Of a stretch of DNA of 64,000 nt, positions 26,281 through 36,324 are shown one piece after another. The notes beneath the pieces are model-generated. The model was given only the letters and a program-made list of their open reading frames with translations, was not told the origin of the DNA and did no database searches. The translations under genes were made by a program, and so were the position numbers. The DNA lies in contig CAMJIA010000002.1 of NCBI GenBank assembly GCA_946405695.1, positions 1 through 64,000 on the forward strand, in the 5' to 3' direction. The number at the start of each line of letters is the position of its first letter. Within the stretch, counting starts at the first letter, position 1. This DNA is from an uncultured Prevotellaceae bacterium. Its GTDB lineage: Bacteria; Bacteroidota; Bacteroidia; Bacteroidales; Bacteroidaceae.

Positions 26281-27942
26281 TTAATATTCAAAGGATGAGC
26301 CACCAAGGAACTCGCGCAACAACGAGGTGGGCGGTATCTGGTCTTCGGGAATGGGCTTGATATAGTGCAAGAACTTCAGCAAGCGATATGCTTCGGCATG
26401 TTCCTCGCAGTTTTCGGGAACCTGTTCCAGCAGAGGCTCTGCCTGTTGCTTGATGACGGCTAATTCGAAGAGCATGGCACTGTTGAAAATGGCGTCGGCA
26501 TTCTCCTGGTAGGGGAATATCCATCGATTCTCGCCCTTGCGGACACTCGCCCAACGGCGGATGCTTCCTAATGCGTTGACACCACGGTACTTGTGGTCGC
26601 GGATGATGCGACGCAGTAGACGATTGTCCGTCGTGGGGATGTAGTTGTGGTTGTCCAGCAGGATAGTGGTAAGTGCCGAGGCATAGACACGGAAGATTTG
26701 TTCGTTGGGAATCTGTGCGGTCAGTTCGGGGTTCAGTGCATGGATGCCCTCCAGGATGAGGACCTCGTTACCCTTCAACTTGAGTTTCTTACCACTCTTC
26801 TCGCTCTTGCCGAGCTGGAAATTGTAACGGGGCAGTTCTATCTCCTCACCACGGAACAAGGCATTCATCTGTTCATTGAGCAGTGGGATGTTCAATGCAT
26901 GCAAGTGCTCGAAGTCGTAGTCGCCACTTTCATCGCGTGGTGTCTGGTCGCGGTCCAGGAAATAATCGTCCAGCGAGATGCCGACAGGGTATATGCCATT
27001 GACGGCCAACTGGATGCTCAGGCGTTTGCAGGTCGTCGTCTTGCCACTGCTTGACGGACCAGCAATGAGTACCATCTTGACGGTTTTCCTCTTGGCTATC
27101 TCGTCGGCTATCTGTGCAATCTTCTTCTCTTGTAAGGCTTCGCTGAGTTGGATGAGTTGGTTGGCATGTCCATCACTGATGGCTTTGTTCAGGTCGCCCA
27201 CAGTACGCATTCCTAAGATCTCCTGCCAACGATGGTGCTCCTTGAAGATCTCGAACATCTTGTCCTGACGGATAAAGGCGCCCAGTTTCGACGGGTCTGT
27301 GCGTGAGGGAAGACGTAGGAGAATGCCATCAAAATAGTACTCCAGTCCAAAGAGATAAATCTGCTTGGTATTCGTCAGCAGCGTACCATAGTAATAGTCC
27401 TTGTAACCATCCAGGTCGTAGTAGGTGGTGTACAGCCGTCCGCTGTTCTCCAGTAGTTTGACTTTCGACATGCTACCACCCTGGCGGAACATCTCGATGG
27501 CTTCTTCGGTAGTCGACTCAAAACGATGGATGGGTAGTTTGGCATCAATGAGTTGTTGCATACGCTGGCGCAGTTCGTTAACGTCATCGGGTGTCACCTC
27601 GCGTCCTAACTTTAGGTTAACGTAATAGCCATTGCTGATGGGGATGTCGATGATGACTGTACAGTCTTTCCACAAGTCGTGGGCTGCCTTACATAAGACA
27701 AAGAAGACAGATCGCGTGTAGGCACGGATGCCACTGGCAGAGTGCATGTCCAGGAACTCAATATCCTTGGGTTTGTACACTCTGTAGTGCATTCCTTCGA
27801 CCTTGTTATTCACTTTGGCACTGATGGGTCCGTACTCCATTTCGAGCCCCAACTGAGAAAAAATTTCAGAAAGTGTGCTTCCGATGCGAATATTTACAGA
27901 TTTTTTATTATTTTTGCAACGGATTTTGATTTGTTGTTCCAT
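26281..27942 (-). CDS. TGS-domain nucleoside (uridine kinase-like) kinase
   Basis: The product is about 553 residues. An N-terminal TGS-like beta-grasp domain (about 1-60) and a threonyl-tRNA synthetase-like second domain precede a P-loop kinase domain at about 285-480, with Walker A GPSSSGKTTTCKRLS, the DDYFLDR motif and the DFEHLHALN segment of uridine kinases. The C-terminal 70 residues are helical. Proteins of this architecture are common in Bacteroidota and are annotated as nucleoside kinases; the substrate is not settled. The second of two near start codons (27942, MEQQIKIR) is preferred; 27948 is possible. Confidence 0.88.
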   Translation of the reverse strand: MEQQIKIRCKNNKKSVNIRIGSTLSEIFSQLGLEMEYGPISAKVNNKVEGMHYRVYKPKDIEFLDMHSASGIRAYTRSVFFVLCKAAHDLWKDCTVIIDIPISNGYYVNLKLGREVTPDDVNELRQRMQQLIDAKLPIHRFESTTEEAIEMFRQGGSMSKVKLLENSGRLYTTYYDLDGYKDYYYGTLLTNTKQIYLFGLEYYFDGILLRLPSRTDPSKLGAFIRQDKMFEIFKEHHRWQEILGMRTVGDLNKAISDGHANQLIQLSEALQEKKIAQIADEIAKRKTVKMVLIAGPSSSGKTTTCKRLSIQLAVNGIYPVGISLDDYFLDRDQTPRDESGDYDFEHLHALNIPLLNEQMNALFRGEEIELPRYNFQLGKSEKSGKKLKLKGNEVLILEGIHALNPELTAQIPNEQIFRVYASALTTILLDNHNYIPTTDNRLLRRIIRDHKYRGVNALGSIRRWASVRKGENRWIFPYQENADAIFNSAMLFELAVIKQQAEPLLEQVPENCEEHAEAYRLLKFLHYIKPIPEDQIPPTSLLREFLGGSSFEY

Positions 27943-27964
27943 AAGCATAAAGTTTTGGGCGCTA

Positions 27965-27972
27965 CAAATGTA
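27965..27972 (-). promoter_or_regulatory. -7 box of the nucleoside kinase gene
   Basis: TACATTTG on the minus strand, 22 bases before the start codon at 27942. No matching box was found for the divergent gene at 28014. Confidence 0.55.
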
Positions 27973-28013
27973 CGAAAAATAGTTGAAAAGTAAAACAATT
28001 TAATAAAAATATT

Positions 28014-29762
28014 ATGTCTATCTGGGTAATTTTCACGCTTTTGGGCTCTTTGGCACTCTTGATGTATGGTATGAAGTCGATGAGTGAAGCCCTTCAGAAG
28101 ATGGCGGGTCCGCAATTGCGACACGTCCTTGGCGCCATGACTACCAATCGTTTTACTGGTATGCTGACGGGTATGCTTGTTACGGCCAGTGTACAGTCTT
28201 CTACCGCTACTACCGTGATGACGGTGTCGTTCGTCAATGCTGGATTATTGACGCTGGCACAGGCGATCTCGGTCATTATGGGTGCTAACATTGGAACAAC
28301 CCTGACAGCATGGATTATGTCTGCGGGTATGTCATTTAACATCGGCGACCTGGCCTATCCGGCCTTTCTCGTAGGTATTATCCTTATTTATCAGAAGAAG
28401 CACCGCTATATCGGTGATTTCCTCTTCGGCTTGGCCTTCTTGATTTTTGCCTTGGCAACATTACGCGTGACAGGCCAGAATATGCATCTGGGTGAGAACC
28501 AGGCAGTGTTAGACTTTTTTGCCTCGTTCGACCCGAACTCATTCATCACTACGCTGATATTCCTGTTCCTGGGTGGTGTGCTAACCTTCTGTGTGCAGTC
28601 GTCGGCAGCGGTGATGGCCATCACCATGATACTTTGTTCGAGTGGTGCTCTGCCCATCTATCAGGGTATTGCACTGGTGATGGGTGAGAACATTGGTACC
28701 ACCGTAACCTCGAACCTGGCTGCGATGTCGGCAAATACACAGGCTCGTCGAGCTGCTTTGGCCCACATGTTCTTCAATGTGTTCGGCGTGGTCTGGATTC
28801 TCTTTGTGTTCCGCCCGTTCATTGACATGGTCTGTGGCTGGGTTGGCTACGATGTCAATATGACGATGGAGCTGGCTGGTGCTCACGCTTTCATGGCAAA
28901 TGCCGCCAAGCTAAGTTTCGTGCTGGCTGCGTTCCATACCAGTTTTAATGTCGTCAATACGTTTATCCTCATTTGGTTCATTCCGCAGATTGAGAAGTTC
29001 GTATGTTGGGTCATCAAACCTAAGAAGGTGGACGAGGAAGAAGACTTCCGTCTGCACTTCATTACTGCTGGTTTCATGAAAACCCCAGAGCTCTCGGTAC
29101 TGGAGGCACAGAAGGAAATCCAACAGTTCTCCAACCGTATGCAAAGGATGTTCGGCATGGTGAGAGAACTGTTGACGCTTTCGTCGAGCACGAACAATAA
29201 AAAGGACAGCAAGGCAGGAGAGTTCAATAAACTTTACACGCGTATTGGGAAGTACGAGGGTATCTCGGACAATATGGAACTGGAGATTGCCAACTACCTC
29301 AACTCCGTCAGTGATGCCCACCTCTCTGATGATACCAAAGCTAAGATCCGTGCCATGTTGCGTGAGGTGTCGGAGTTGGAGTCTATTGGTGATGCCTGTT
29401 TCAACATGGCTCGTACCATCTCACGTAAATACAATGGCAAGGAGGACCACTTCGTTGAGAAGCAGTATGACCACCTGCACCAGATGATGGAACTGACTGA
29501 CCAGTCGCTGTCGCAGATGAACCGCTTGATGGGTGGTCGTAAGGAGTCGTTCGACGTGAACCGCACGTTCAATATCGAGAACGAAATCAATAACTACCGC
29601 AACCAGTTGAAGACGCAGAATATCACTGATGTCAACAACCGTGAGTACACCTACGCAGTTGGTACCATCTATATGGATATTATCAACGAATGCGAGAAAC
29701 TAGGTGACTATGTGGTCAATGTCGTTGAGGCACGTATGGGATTACGTCAAAAAGATGTCTGA
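28014..29762 (+). CDS. Na/Pi cotransporter with PhoU-like C-terminal domain
   Basis: The 582-residue membrane protein has two inverted Na/Pi-cotransporter halves, each with a QSS motif (SVQSSTATTVMTVSF at about 60, CVQSSAAVMAITMI at about 195) and many hydrophobic helices up to about residue 330. The remaining 240 residues are soluble and helical, PhoU-like (LREVSELESIGDACFNMARTIS). It imports phosphate with sodium. It is divergent from the nucleoside kinase with a 65-nt shared gap. Confidence 0.93.
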   Translation: MSIWVIFTLLGSLALLMYGMKSMSEALQKMAGPQLRHVLGAMTTNRFTGMLTGMLVTASVQSSTATTVMTVSFVNAGLLTLAQAISVIMGANIGTTLTAWIMSAGMSFNIGDLAYPAFLVGIILIYQKKHRYIGDFLFGLAFLIFALATLRVTGQNMHLGENQAVLDFFASFDPNSFITTLIFLFLGGVLTFCVQSSAAVMAITMILCSSGALPIYQGIALVMGENIGTTVTSNLAAMSANTQARRAALAHMFFNVFGVVWILFVFRPFIDMVCGWVGYDVNMTMELAGAHAFMANAAKLSFVLAAFHTSFNVVNTFILIWFIPQIEKFVCWVIKPKKVDEEEDFRLHFITAGFMKTPELSVLEAQKEIQQFSNRMQRMFGMVRELLTLSSSTNNKKDSKAGEFNKLYTRIGKYEGISDNMELEIANYLNSVSDAHLSDDTKAKIRAMLREVSELESIGDACFNMARTISRKYNGKEDHFVEKQYDHLHQMMELTDQSLSQMNRLMGGRKESFDVNRTFNIENEINNYRNQLKTQNITDVNNREYTYAVGTIYMDIINECEKLGDYVVNVVEARMGLRQKDV

Positions 29763-29789
29763 AAATAATGTAGATTAAAATAAATTTAT

Positions 29790-29797
29790 TAAATTTG
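29790..29797 (+). promoter_or_regulatory. -7 box of the Oar-like receptor gene
   Basis: TAAATTTG, 31 bases before the ATG at 29829. Confidence 0.6.
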
Positions 29798-29828
29798 CAG
29801 CGGAAATAAATAACAAATCTGTATATCT

Positions 29829-32800
29829 ATGAAAAGACTACTTTTATTATCGGCCATGATGTTGACGTTCTCGTTGACAATGCTGGCACAGATTACTACC
29901 TCTGCTCTCAGTGGTAAGGTTACCATGCAAGACACCAAGGAAGAAGTGATTGGTGCCACAGTAATTGCTGTACATGAGCCTTCTGGCACGAAGTACACGG
30001 CAGTGACCAATATCAGTGGACGCTTTGCCATTCAGGGTATGCGTAACGGTGGTCCATACACTGTTAGCATCAGCTACATCGGCTATGAGACCAAGACCTT
30101 CAAGGGTATCAACTTGGATCTTGGTGAAACGTACAACTTGCCGGTATGGATTTCTGAGAATGCCAACGAACTGACAGAAATTGTTGTTAGTGGTAAGGCT
30201 TCTAAGTTTGCTGGTGAGAAGACAGGTGCTTCGACAAACATCTCTAACGAGCAGATGATGTCGATGCCAATGATTAGCCGTAGCATTACTGATATTGCCA
30301 AGCTGTCTCCTTATGCTGGTGGTGGTATGAGCTTTGCAGGTGCTAACGGTAAGATGAGTAACTTTACTGTCGATGGTGCAAACTTTAACAATAACTTCGG
30401 ACTCAACGACGACCTTCCTGGTGGTGGCAGCCCTATCTCATTGGATGCTATTGAGGAGGTTCAGGTTGTTATCGCACCTTATGATGTTCGCCAGACAAAC
30501 TTTATTGGTGGTGGCGTGAATGCTGTTACGAAGTCAGGTACGAACACCTTTAAGGGAACCGCATATACTTATTTCCGCAACGAGCACATGCGTGGTAACA
30601 AGATTGACGGAAAGGACTTGGGCGAAAGAGCAGAAGATCGTAAGACCATCTATGGTTTCACCTTGGGTGGCCCGATCATCAAGAACAAGTTGTTCTTCTT
30701 TGCCAACTATGAGTATGAAAAGGTTCCTGGTCAGGTTATCAAGTATCGTGCACGTCATGCTGGCGAGGAAGCTGGTGGTATGGTTTCGCGTGTTTATGAA
30801 AGTGACATGGCACAAGTGCATGACTATCTGCTGAACAACTTTGGCTATGAAACTGGTTCATGGACCGATTTCCCTGCCGACGAGAAGAATGAGAAGTTCC
30901 TGGCACGTCTGGACTGGAACATCACTGATAACCACCATCTGGCTGTTCGCTATAACAGCACGAAGGATACCAGCTACTCTGGTGCTAGCCGTTCAACAGG
31001 TGACTATGTTTACAAAGGTTCTGGCGACTATCGTACAGGAGAGAAAGCTATGATCTTTGCAAATTCGATGTATGGTAACGAGAAGTCAGTGAAGTCTGTT
31101 ACTGTTGACCTGAACAGCCGTTTCAGTGACAAGGTTAGCAACCAGTTGCTCTATACCTATTCTTATATGAAGGATCCTACTCGTACTTCGAATTCGGCAA
31201 CATTCCCCTTCATCGATATCTCTTATCCTTATGATGCTACTTCAACGTCTCCAACTATTGAGCCGTATATCAGTGCAGGTTATGAGTTGTTCACTTGGAA
31301 GAACCACGTGGAGAACAAGGTGCACAGTCTGACTGACAACCTAACACTGTATCTGGGTAGCCATAAGATTACTACAGGATTCTCTTTTGAGCATCAGTTT
31401 GCTGACAACTCGTATATCCGTGAGGGAACAGGACAGTATCGTTTCCGCAACCTCAACGAGTTCCTGAGTGGTGCTGCTCCTGAGGCTGTTAACTTTACCT
31501 ATGGCTTCAATGGCAATGACAGTCCCACTTCAGCTGTACGCTTCAACCAGTATGGTCTGTACCTGCAGGATGAGTGGAACGTTACTTCCAACTTCAAGCT
31601 GACCTACGGTGTCCGCTTTGACGACTTGGTATTCGATGAACAGGATATCGCACGCAACAATGCGATTTATAACCTTAATTATTTGGACAAGAGTGGCGAA
31701 ACAGTCTATGGCTTCAATGGCTACAGAATTGATACTGGCAAGTGGCCTGACAACCATATCCAGATTTCTCCACGTGTAGGTTTCTCATGGGATGTCTTTG
31801 GTGACCGTTCGCTGAAAGTACGTGGTGGTACGGGTATCTTCACAGGTCGTCTGCCTCTGGTATTCTTCACGAACCAGCCAGGTAATGCCAATATCGATAA
31901 GACAACCTATAGCGTAGGTTATAACTATAAGACTGGTAAGTGGCAAGACACCAATGGTCATGATGAAGCATGGATTCAGGCTAAAATGAATGGCCTGGCA
32001 GGAAAGTTCATGGGCGTCAACGAACTGATGCAGCATTTCGAAGTGCCCACCACGAATGAGAACCATGTTGCAGGTTCCAAGATATCTGGTGTATATAGCG
32101 ACTTCAAGATGCCACAGATTTGGAAGTCTAGTATCGCTATCGACTATCAGATACCAGTATCGTTCCCGTTGTCAGTGACTGGTGAGTTCATCTACACCAA
32201 GAATGTTAATGCGGTATATATGCGCAATGTCAACGTCAGGGATCCTGAGGCAGAAGGCTGGGAGCGTTTCAATGGTGCCGACAACCGTTATATTTACCCC
32301 AAGAACTATCAGTACTACTCTGGAAAGAATGCCATTATGCTTGACAATACCTCAAAGGGTTATGGCTATACCGCTAATATCACCGTCAATGCGGAGCCTT
32401 TCCGTAACTTGAAGTTAATGGCAGCCTATACCCATACCGAGGGTAAGGAAGTCTCTGGTCTTCCTGGTAGCGACCCCGTATCTGCATGGCAGGGTGTAAT
32501 TTCTGTTGATGGTGCAAATTTCACTCCTGCACAGCGTTCCAGCTATGTAACTCCTGATCAGATTACTGCTTCACTGAGCTACTATGTTCCTATCAAGCTG
32601 AGAAGCCTCACATTGGGTACACATATTAATCTGTTCTACAAGGGATATTCATACTCTGGAACCAGCTTCACGTATGCCAATGATATGAATGGCGATGGCT
32701 TGTCTACCGACCTGATTTATATTCCTAAGGATGACAGCGAGATTAGGTTCAAGACTGATGAGGACCGTGTAGCCTTCTGGAACTTCGTAGAGCAAGATGA

Positions 32801-33173
32801 CTACCTGAAGAACCATAAGGGTGAGTATGCTGAGGCTTACTGCGGACGTGCTCCCTGGTTGCATCGTTTCGACCTCCGTGTTGCTGAAGACTTTGAGATG
32901 AAGGTATTTGGCACAAAGCAGAAGTTCCAGGTATCTGTTGATATCATCAACTTTGGTAACATGCTGAACTCCAAGTGGGGTGTTCCTAAGAGTGCAGAGG
33001 CTTGCAACTATGGAAAGATCTTAAGATATGAGGGTATGGACTCAACGAATACGCCATATTTCTCTATGTGTAAGGATTCGAATGGCAAGTACTACACAAA
33101 GACTTACGATACCGTCTATAGCTACAGCCACTGCTGGAGCTTGCAGATTGGATTTAAGTACTTCTTCAACTAA
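29829..33173 (+). CDS. Oar-like TonB-dependent receptor
   Basis: The 1114-residue outer membrane protein has a signal peptide, a carboxypeptidase-regulatory-like domain (about 25-105, LSGKVTMQDTKEEVIGATV), a TonB-box-like stretch ELTEIVVSGKA, and a plug with the Oar-type segments FTVDGANFNNNFGLN and IEEVQVVIAPYDVRQ..GGGVNAVTKSG. A large barrel follows. It differs from SusC in plug sequence and has no SusD partner. Oar-like receptors have been linked to uptake and to protein secretion in other bacteria; the cargo here is unknown. It has its own promoter and a strong terminator. Confidence 0.9.
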   Translation: MKRLLLLSAMMLTFSLTMLAQITTSALSGKVTMQDTKEEVIGATVIAVHEPSGTKYTAVTNISGRFAIQGMRNGGPYTVSISYIGYETKTFKGINLDLGETYNLPVWISENANELTEIVVSGKASKFAGEKTGASTNISNEQMMSMPMISRSITDIAKLSPYAGGGMSFAGANGKMSNFTVDGANFNNNFGLNDDLPGGGSPISLDAIEEVQVVIAPYDVRQTNFIGGGVNAVTKSGTNTFKGTAYTYFRNEHMRGNKIDGKDLGERAEDRKTIYGFTLGGPIIKNKLFFFANYEYEKVPGQVIKYRARHAGEEAGGMVSRVYESDMAQVHDYLLNNFGYETGSWTDFPADEKNEKFLARLDWNITDNHHLAVRYNSTKDTSYSGASRSTGDYVYKGSGDYRTGEKAMIFANSMYGNEKSVKSVTVDLNSRFSDKVSNQLLYTYSYMKDPTRTSNSATFPFIDISYPYDATSTSPTIEPYISAGYELFTWKNHVENKVHSLTDNLTLYLGSHKITTGFSFEHQFADNSYIREGTGQYRFRNLNEFLSGAAPEAVNFTYGFNGNDSPTSAVRFNQYGLYLQDEWNVTSNFKLTYGVRFDDLVFDEQDIARNNAIYNLNYLDKSGETVYGFNGYRIDTGKWPDNHIQISPRVGFSWDVFGDRSLKVRGGTGIFTGRLPLVFFTNQPGNANIDKTTYSVGYNYKTGKWQDTNGHDEAWIQAKMNGLAGKFMGVNELMQHFEVPTTNENHVAGSKISGVYSDFKMPQIWKSSIAIDYQIPVSFPLSVTGEFIYTKNVNAVYMRNVNVRDPEAEGWERFNGADNRYIYPKNYQYYSGKNAIMLDNTSKGYGYTANITVNAEPFRNLKLMAAYTHTEGKEVSGLPGSDPVSAWQGVISVDGANFTPAQRSSYVTPDQITASLSYYVPIKLRSLTLGTHINLFYKGYSYSGTSFTYANDMNGDGLSTDLIYIPKDDSEIRFKTDEDRVAFWNFVEQDDYLKNHKGEYAEAYCGRAPWLHRFDLRVAEDFEMKVFGTKQKFQVSVDIINFGNMLNSKWGVPKSAEACNYGKILRYEGMDSTNTPYFSMCKDSNGKYYTKTYDTVYSYSHCWSLQIGFKYFFN

Positions 33174-33211
33174 GTCTCTGCTGCAGTCTGCATACTTTGA
33201 AATCTAAATAA

Positions 33212-33251
33212 TCCTTTCAGTTACGTAAAAAGTGGCTGAAAGGACTTTTTT
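33212..33251 (+). terminator. terminator after the Oar-like receptor gene
   Basis: A perfect 9-pair stem (TCCTTTCAG/CTGAAAGGA) is followed by C and six T. Confidence 0.85.
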
Positions 33252-33319
33252 ATGGTCTGAGGAAGTATAAAAAAACATAATAATAATAAGGTACGTGTAC
33301 ATTAGTCAATAATTATTAC

Positions 33320-33327
33320 TATCTTTG
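33320..33327 (+). promoter_or_regulatory. -7 box of the M16 peptidase gene
   Basis: TATCTTTG, 52 bases before the start codon. Confidence 0.6.
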
Positions 33328-33379
33328 CCCGCTGAAAATGTAATTGAAACAATTCTATATCTAACTACTTTTTAATAAA

Positions 33380-36220
33380 ATGATGAAACTGAAGAGAATG
33401 TTTGTGGCTGCCCTCACCCTGGTGTGTAGTGTAGTCATGGTGGCACAGGAGATGCAGATGCCGCCAATCCCAGTGGATCCTGCCGTACGTATGGGTAAGC
33501 TGGACAATGGACTGACGTATTACATCCGTCACAACGAGTATCCTGAACATGTGGCCAACTTCTATATTGCCCAGCGTGTGGGCTCCATCAACGAGGATGA
33601 GAGCCAGCGTGGTTTGGCCCACTTCCTGGAGCACATGGCTTTCAATGGCTCTGAGCACTTCCCCTCAAAGCCAGAAGGTAAGAGCATCATCGACTATACC
33701 CGTTCGCTGGGTGTTGAGTTCGGTTCTGACCTGAACGCTTATACCAGCATCGACCAGACCGTTTATCGTGTTTGTGATGTGCCCACCAAGCGTGCTACTG
33801 CCCTTGACTCTTGTCTGCTCATCCTGAAGGACTGGTCAAACGGTCTGCTCTTGGAAGCTGAAGAGATTGACAAGGAGCGCGATGTGGTACACAACGAGTG
33901 GCGCCTGGGTGAAGGTCCTTCACAGCGTATGATTACCCGTTCGCTGCCCAAGATGTATCCTGGTTCTAAGTATGGTCTGCGCATGCCTATCGGTCTGATG
34001 TCTGTTATCGATAGCTTCAAGCCCGCTACTCTTCAGGCCTACTATCACAAGTGGTATCGTCCTGACAATCAGGCTATCATCGTAGTCGGTGATGTTGATG
34101 TTGATCACATGGAGGCTAAGATTAAGGAACTCTTTGGTGGTATTAAGGTTGACGCCAATGCTCCTAAGGTCATTGCTGAGGATGTTCCCGACAATAGCGA
34201 GGCTATCTATATCTTCGACAAGGACAAGGAGATGCAGATGAGTCAGCTGATGATTATGATGAAGCATGATGCTGTCCCTGAAGAGGAGAAGGCTAATCTC
34301 GGCTATCTTGTTCAGAGCTACATGACGAACGTCATCTCTCGCATGATGAGTCTGCGCCTCAATGAGATGACACAGGAGGAGAGTTGTCCCTTCTTCCAGG
34401 CATACGCCGATGATGGCCAGTATCTGCTGTCGAAGACGAAGGACTGTTTCGAACTGATTGGTGTGCCCAAGGAAGGAAAGGATATGGAGACCCTGCAGGC
34501 GCTCTACCGTGAGGCCAGACGTGCCCGTGAGTTTGGTTTCACCGCTACGGAGTATGCTCGTGCCCAGGCAGACTACCTGAGTTCTTTGGAGAAGCAGTAT
34601 ACCAACCGCGACAAGCGCAAGAATGCCGAGTATGGCAACGAGTATCGTGACCACTATCTCTCTAACGAGCCTATCCCCCCATTGGATGTACTCTATCAGA
34701 TGATGCAGCAGATTGCTCCTAATATTCCCGTTGCTGCTGTCAATCAGTTACTTCCTGAACTGATTTCTGCTACTGACAGCAACCTCGTTGTTATGGAGTG
34801 GGCTCAGGAGAAGGAGGGTAAGGTATATCCTACCGAGCAGGACATGGCTGCTGCTATTGCTGCTGCCCGTGCTGAGAAGATTGAGGCTTACGTCGATAAT
34901 GTGAAAGACGAGCCATTGGTTGATGTTACCAAGATTAAGGCAGGTAAGATAGTCAAGGAGACTGAGAACAAGGTCTTCGGTTATAAGGAGTTGACGCTCT
35001 CTAATGGTGCTACTGTTATTCTGAAGAAGACCGACTTCAAGGACGATGAAATTCAGATGCAGGCTTCTTCATGGGGTGGTAAGTCGATGTTTGGTCCTGC
35101 CGACTATACCAATCTGAAGGTCTTTGACCAGGTGATTGGCATGAGTGGTATTGGTAATTTCTCCAGCAACGAGCTCACCAAGGCACTGGCTGGTAAGGAG
35201 TGCAATGCCGATGCTTCGCTGGGTAATACCCGTCAGTACATCACTGCACACTCTACACCGAAGGACATCGAGACCATGATGCAGATGCAGTATCTCTATT
35301 TCACAGCTATCAACAAGGACGAGAAGCAGTTCCAGAACCTGATGACTTCGCTGGAGATGGCACTGAAGAACAAGAACTTGAATCCTGAGGCTGTCTTCTC
35401 TGACTCGTTGAGCAACACGATTTATTCTCATAACCCCCGTTTCGCCAACATCCAGGTAGAGGACCTGAAGAATATCAGCTACGATCGTATCCTGGAGATT
35501 GCCAAGGACCGTTTCAAGAATGCTGGTCAGTTCACCTTCGTCTTCGTTGGTAACTTCGACGAGCAGACCCTCCGTCCACTCATTGAGCAGTATATCGCTT
35601 CGCTGCCTGCTACCAAGCAGAAGGCTGAAGACTTCAAGGAGATTATGACCCTTGCCAAGGGTGAGGTTGTCAACAACTTCAAGGTGAAGACCGAGTCTCC
35701 CAAGGCCATCGCCCTTGAGTACTGGTATGCTGATATGCCTTACACACTGGAGAATTCAGTGAAGCTGGATGCTGTTGGTCAGATTCTGTCGATGATCTAC
35801 CTGAAGACCATCCGTGAGGACGAGAGTGCCGCTTACTCTTGTGGCGCTGCTGGTGACTTCAATCTTGGTACCCACCAGCCTAAGGCTATGCTGCAGGGCT
35901 ACTGCCCCATGAATCCTGACAAGCAGGAGATTGCTATCCGCCTGTTGCACGAGGGTATTGCCAAGATGCAGAAGGCTATCGATGCTGACCAACTGGCTAA
36001 GACCAAGGAGTATATGCTGAAGCAGATTGATGGGGATGCCAAGAAGAACAACTACTGGATCAACACCATCACAGCCTATAAGGAATATGGTATTGACTTC
36101 TTCACCGACTACAAGAAGACTGTTGAGTCGCTGACAGTAGACAACGTTCGTGACTTCCTGAACAAGTTGCTGAAGAGTGGTAACCATATAGAGGTCATCA
36201 TGTTGCCAGAGACGAAGTAA
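33380..36220 (+). CDS. M16 family zinc metallopeptidase
   Basis: The 946-residue secreted protein has a signal peptide ending near VVMVAQ. It has two clam-shell halves of pitrilysin type. The first holds the inverted zinc motif HFLEH (His81, Glu84, His85) and the downstream Glu in HNEWRLGEGPS. The second half (from about 530) has no zinc motif, as is usual. M16 enzymes degrade peptides in the periplasm. It is a single transcription unit with promoter and terminator. Two ATGs lie next to each other at the start; the first is used here. Confidence 0.93.
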   Translation: MMKLKRMFVAALTLVCSVVMVAQEMQMPPIPVDPAVRMGKLDNGLTYYIRHNEYPEHVANFYIAQRVGSINEDESQRGLAHFLEHMAFNGSEHFPSKPEGKSIIDYTRSLGVEFGSDLNAYTSIDQTVYRVCDVPTKRATALDSCLLILKDWSNGLLLEAEEIDKERDVVHNEWRLGEGPSQRMITRSLPKMYPGSKYGLRMPIGLMSVIDSFKPATLQAYYHKWYRPDNQAIIVVGDVDVDHMEAKIKELFGGIKVDANAPKVIAEDVPDNSEAIYIFDKDKEMQMSQLMIMMKHDAVPEEEKANLGYLVQSYMTNVISRMMSLRLNEMTQEESCPFFQAYADDGQYLLSKTKDCFELIGVPKEGKDMETLQALYREARRAREFGFTATEYARAQADYLSSLEKQYTNRDKRKNAEYGNEYRDHYLSNEPIPPLDVLYQMMQQIAPNIPVAAVNQLLPELISATDSNLVVMEWAQEKEGKVYPTEQDMAAAIAAARAEKIEAYVDNVKDEPLVDVTKIKAGKIVKETENKVFGYKELTLSNGATVILKKTDFKDDEIQMQASSWGGKSMFGPADYTNLKVFDQVIGMSGIGNFSSNELTKALAGKECNADASLGNTRQYITAHSTPKDIETMMQMQYLYFTAINKDEKQFQNLMTSLEMALKNKNLNPEAVFSDSLSNTIYSHNPRFANIQVEDLKNISYDRILEIAKDRFKNAGQFTFVFVGNFDEQTLRPLIEQYIASLPATKQKAEDFKEIMTLAKGEVVNNFKVKTESPKAIALEYWYADMPYTLENSVKLDAVGQILSMIYLKTIREDESAAYSCGAAGDFNLGTHQPKAMLQGYCPMNPDKQEIAIRLLHEGIAKMQKAIDADQLAKTKEYMLKQIDGDAKKNNYWINTITAYKEYGIDFFTDYKKTVESLTVDNVRDFLNKLLKSGNHIEVIMLPETK

Positions 36221-36241
36221 TCATCTACAAGAATCAACAAA

Positions 36242-36279
36242 AACGACTCGTTTCTGAAAAGAGCGGGTCGTTTTATTTT
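36242..36279 (+). terminator. terminator after the M16 peptidase gene
   Basis: A 9-pair stem (AACGACTCG/CGGGTCGTT, one G-T pair) is followed by TTATTTT. Confidence 0.75.
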
Positions 36280-36299
36280 GTCATTTGCTGAAAAGTCCG

Positions 36300-36307
36300 T
36301 ACCTTTG
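36300..36307 (+). promoter_or_regulatory. -7 box of metK
   Basis: TACCTTTG, 17 bases before the metK start codon. Confidence 0.65.
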
Positions 36308-36324
36308 CACCAAAATTTTAAGCT